This document shows, piece after piece, positions 62,001 through 64,000 of a stretch of 64,000 nucleotides of DNA. Position numbers and translations under genes: made by a program. Position 1 is the first letter of the stretch; each line of letters begins with the position of its first letter. Source of the stretch: Eremomyces bilateralis CBS 781.70. Its lineage: Eukaryota > Ascomycota > Dothideomycetes > Eremomycetales > Eremomycetaceae. The DNA lies in the NCBI RefSeq assembly GCF_010015585.1, contig NW_022985084.1, forward strand, positions 62,001 to 126,000, given 5' to 3'. The notes beneath the pieces were generated by a model that saw only the letters and a list, made by a program, of their open reading frames with translations, did not search any database and was not told the DNA's origin.

Positions 62001-64000
62001 TGCTTCGTGTTTTTGAAAGCTTACGACTTAGGCAAGCTGATATCAAGCTGCAGAAACAAGGACACGCCGGTTATTCTTAGAGCGGGGAATCTGTCTAGGC
62101 GTACCCCATAGATTGATTCGAGATTCGAGAGCCCTTGGGGCTTGGTCATTGTCATGACCAGTTCATCACAGTTTCCTCTGCGGGCGGGAAAGCAAGGAGG
62201 GCAATTGTGCATGCTGTATGATGGTAAATACCTGTATCAAGTATCAGTTGTTGGCCGATAAATCATAAAAGTCGCCGAATGAGTGGATAATCCTTACGAT
62301 CCACCCTCTTAATATTGTGCTACAATTCAACATAAATTCTCAACCGCGGAAGTACAGATTCCGTGGGCTTAGTGTGCTCCGACGCTCCCTGAAAGACATC
62401 TGACAGACGCGTCCAACGCGTCGAGCTTGATCATTATTATTATTAATGTCGTTTCAGGCACGGCGGGGTTGGGGACATGGCGCTGGCACCGGGCGGGATC
62501 AGATCGGACATTCGCAACACGATGCCCTCCAAATTTCTGAAACCGACATGACTTGGAAGGCTCACCTCTTGTAGTGTCGCACTCCTAACGTGCTTGAGGA
62601 GTATCATCTCACCAACAGCTCTGATTAGAGTTTCGAGGGGAGGCTAATTTCCTCGCTGAGGTCATGATTTTATGTAGAAGACGACAAGGCATTGAGTAGC
62701 ACCGATTTACCGGATCCTTTGAATATTAAGCTCGAAGCCGCATATCCGTAATACATCGATATCGGGAAAAGGACATGTCATCTATAGATCAATGTCTGAC
62801 AACAATTGATCTGGTCCTTGAGAGACCCGGATCATCGCACAAGTGCTGCGAAGGTGGCTAAGGTCGTCGATTTTATTACAGGTACTTGCACGTTTGACGA
62901 GCACTGGTTCCAGAAATCGAAGCAGGCTCAGAGACACGGCATCCGGATATACCTATACAGGGACCTTATGTATGGCTTGCATGTAGCATACACAAAGACA
63001 CCGATGACAAGCAAGGGGGCCTCGGGACTTTCTGGATTTGTATTCTGGTAAGTTGCTTTGGGAAACATATATCCACCAGATCTCCAATCCTGAAACGTAC
63101 GGCACGCATTATGACATATCATCCGATGGCATCAGCCAAGGTGCTTGTGGAGTAAGCATGGTATTAACACGAATTGTGCATAAATGAGGACATGGAAGCT
63201 TTCGAATACGAAGGATATTTGGCACGGTTGGTTCGGAAATCCTGCTCGAACATCAATGGCTTTGAAACCCGAACAATGGAGACAGAGATTCTGTAAAGTT
63301 GAATATAGAGTGGCGGGAAACAGTGAAGAGTGAAGACCGATATCTGAAGATATCAATTCATTGGTCTGAGGCGTGCCAACTCACCGACGTCGGCAATATC
63401 CCATATTAATATCTCTCTCCTTGTGAAAGGACCATCCCACCCATTTCGAGTGTCATAGCACGTCAGCCACAATTGTTAACCATACCTACCTAGCCTACCT
63501 GCTAATCTAAAGGAAAAACGGGAAACCGCTTGGGTTAGGCAGACGCGCTCGATCGCGCTCAATGTCACGTCGCGTGTTGTTGAATGCATCGGACTTCCGT
63601 TCAAGTGTTCGCTGCTCAGGTTTTTCACTCCTGGTCCACCATCACCAGAGACCGGACTGTGCTGGGCGGTTACATGTGGAGAAAGCTAAATCATTCGTAT
63701 GGTGCATTTCCGGTCAGTATGGACCGCAACATCATGATGCATGAGAAGGATTAGCAAGCGTGCATACGCAAATGACTATTCGATTTAGCATCGGATTTCT
63801 GTCCATGACTTGAAGATGATGAAACTGTGAAGGCTGGGAAGACCGAAGAAGCTAGGACAGTGGTTCACCAATAATAGCATTATGAGACCACGATATGACC
63901 AAGGGCCCAGGTCAGATCGCTCCCCCATATTCCGTCGAGTCGGGATCATCTGGTAAAGGGGAACCCGGTTCCAATTCGCATGGGCCGGTACCGAAGTTTT
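59001..64000. other. Gene-poor tract of 5 kb
   Basis: No frame above 130 codons and no recognised family. The frame at 59906-60130 (74 codons) looks the most protein-like but is not supported by flanking exons. A short (ATT)4-type run lies near 62430-62445. No transposon termini, tRNA or rRNA recognised. Confidence 0.45.

Overview
This window is nuclear DNA from a filamentous ascomycete (Pezizomycotina). Supporting signs are short introns of mostly 45-120 nt with GTRNGT donors and CTRAC/CTGAC branch points, tightly packed conserved genes between long non-coding tracts, a HET/NB-ARC/TPR NOD-like receptor, a GPI-anchored copper-only superoxide dismutase, and a 'vegetative cell wall protein gp1'-type gene. 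Protein flavour (Spc7, uS17, Bun107/Duf1, patatin family) suggests Eurotiomycetes, but I cannot fix the order. One run of 718 Ns (8459-9176) marks a scaffold gap inside the receptor's TPR repeats.

Layout. 1.8-3.0 kb: secreted Cu-only SOD. 3.5-5.6 kb: patatin-like protein without recognisable catalytic residues. 6.2-7.1 kb: gluconokinase. 8.0-11.5 kb: HET-NB-ARC-TPR receptor (assembly gap, plus one frame change). 12.1-14.4 kb: Cef1/Cdc5 splicing factor. 15.2-18.9 kb: seven-exon WD40 protein of the WDR48/Duf1/Bun107 family. 19.5-20.2 kb: GPI-anchored cupredoxin. 20.2-25.8 kb: gene-poor. 25.8-27.2 kb: gp1-like protein. 27.2-32.6 kb: gene-poor. 32.6-59.0 kb: a dense housekeeping block with Prp31, Clf1, Gde1, a DUF866 zinc protein, a mitochondrial-type orphan, ribosomal protein uS17, Spc7/KNL1, Rad2/XPG, inositol polyphosphate multikinase, Tyw1 and a small Cys-rich protein. 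59.0-64.0 kb: nothing convincing.

How the genes relate. Three spliceosome factors lie within 25 kb (Cef1, Prp31, Clf1). Cef1 and Clf1 are both in the Prp19-associated complex; Prp31 and Clf1 are head to head over about 340 bp. The block alternates divergent and convergent pairs: Prp31/Clf1, DUF866/orphan, uS17/Spc7, Rad2/IPMK and Tyw1/Cys-rich are divergent; Gde1/DUF866, Spc7/Rad2 and IPMK/Tyw1 are convergent with 82-163 bp between stops. Gde1 (SPX, glycerophosphodiester cleavage) and IPMK (inositol polyphosphates, the ligands of SPX domains) are both phosphate-economy genes, but they are not adjacent.

The most unusual elements are the receptor with near-identical 42-residue TPR units that broke the assembly, the apparent pseudo-patatin, four stop-free introns of length 3n in neighbouring genes, and a GC-AG intron in Spc7. 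I recognised no transposon, virus-like element, tRNA or rRNA. Exon borders were worked out by hand from phase, splice consensus and remembered family sequences; no alignment was run.
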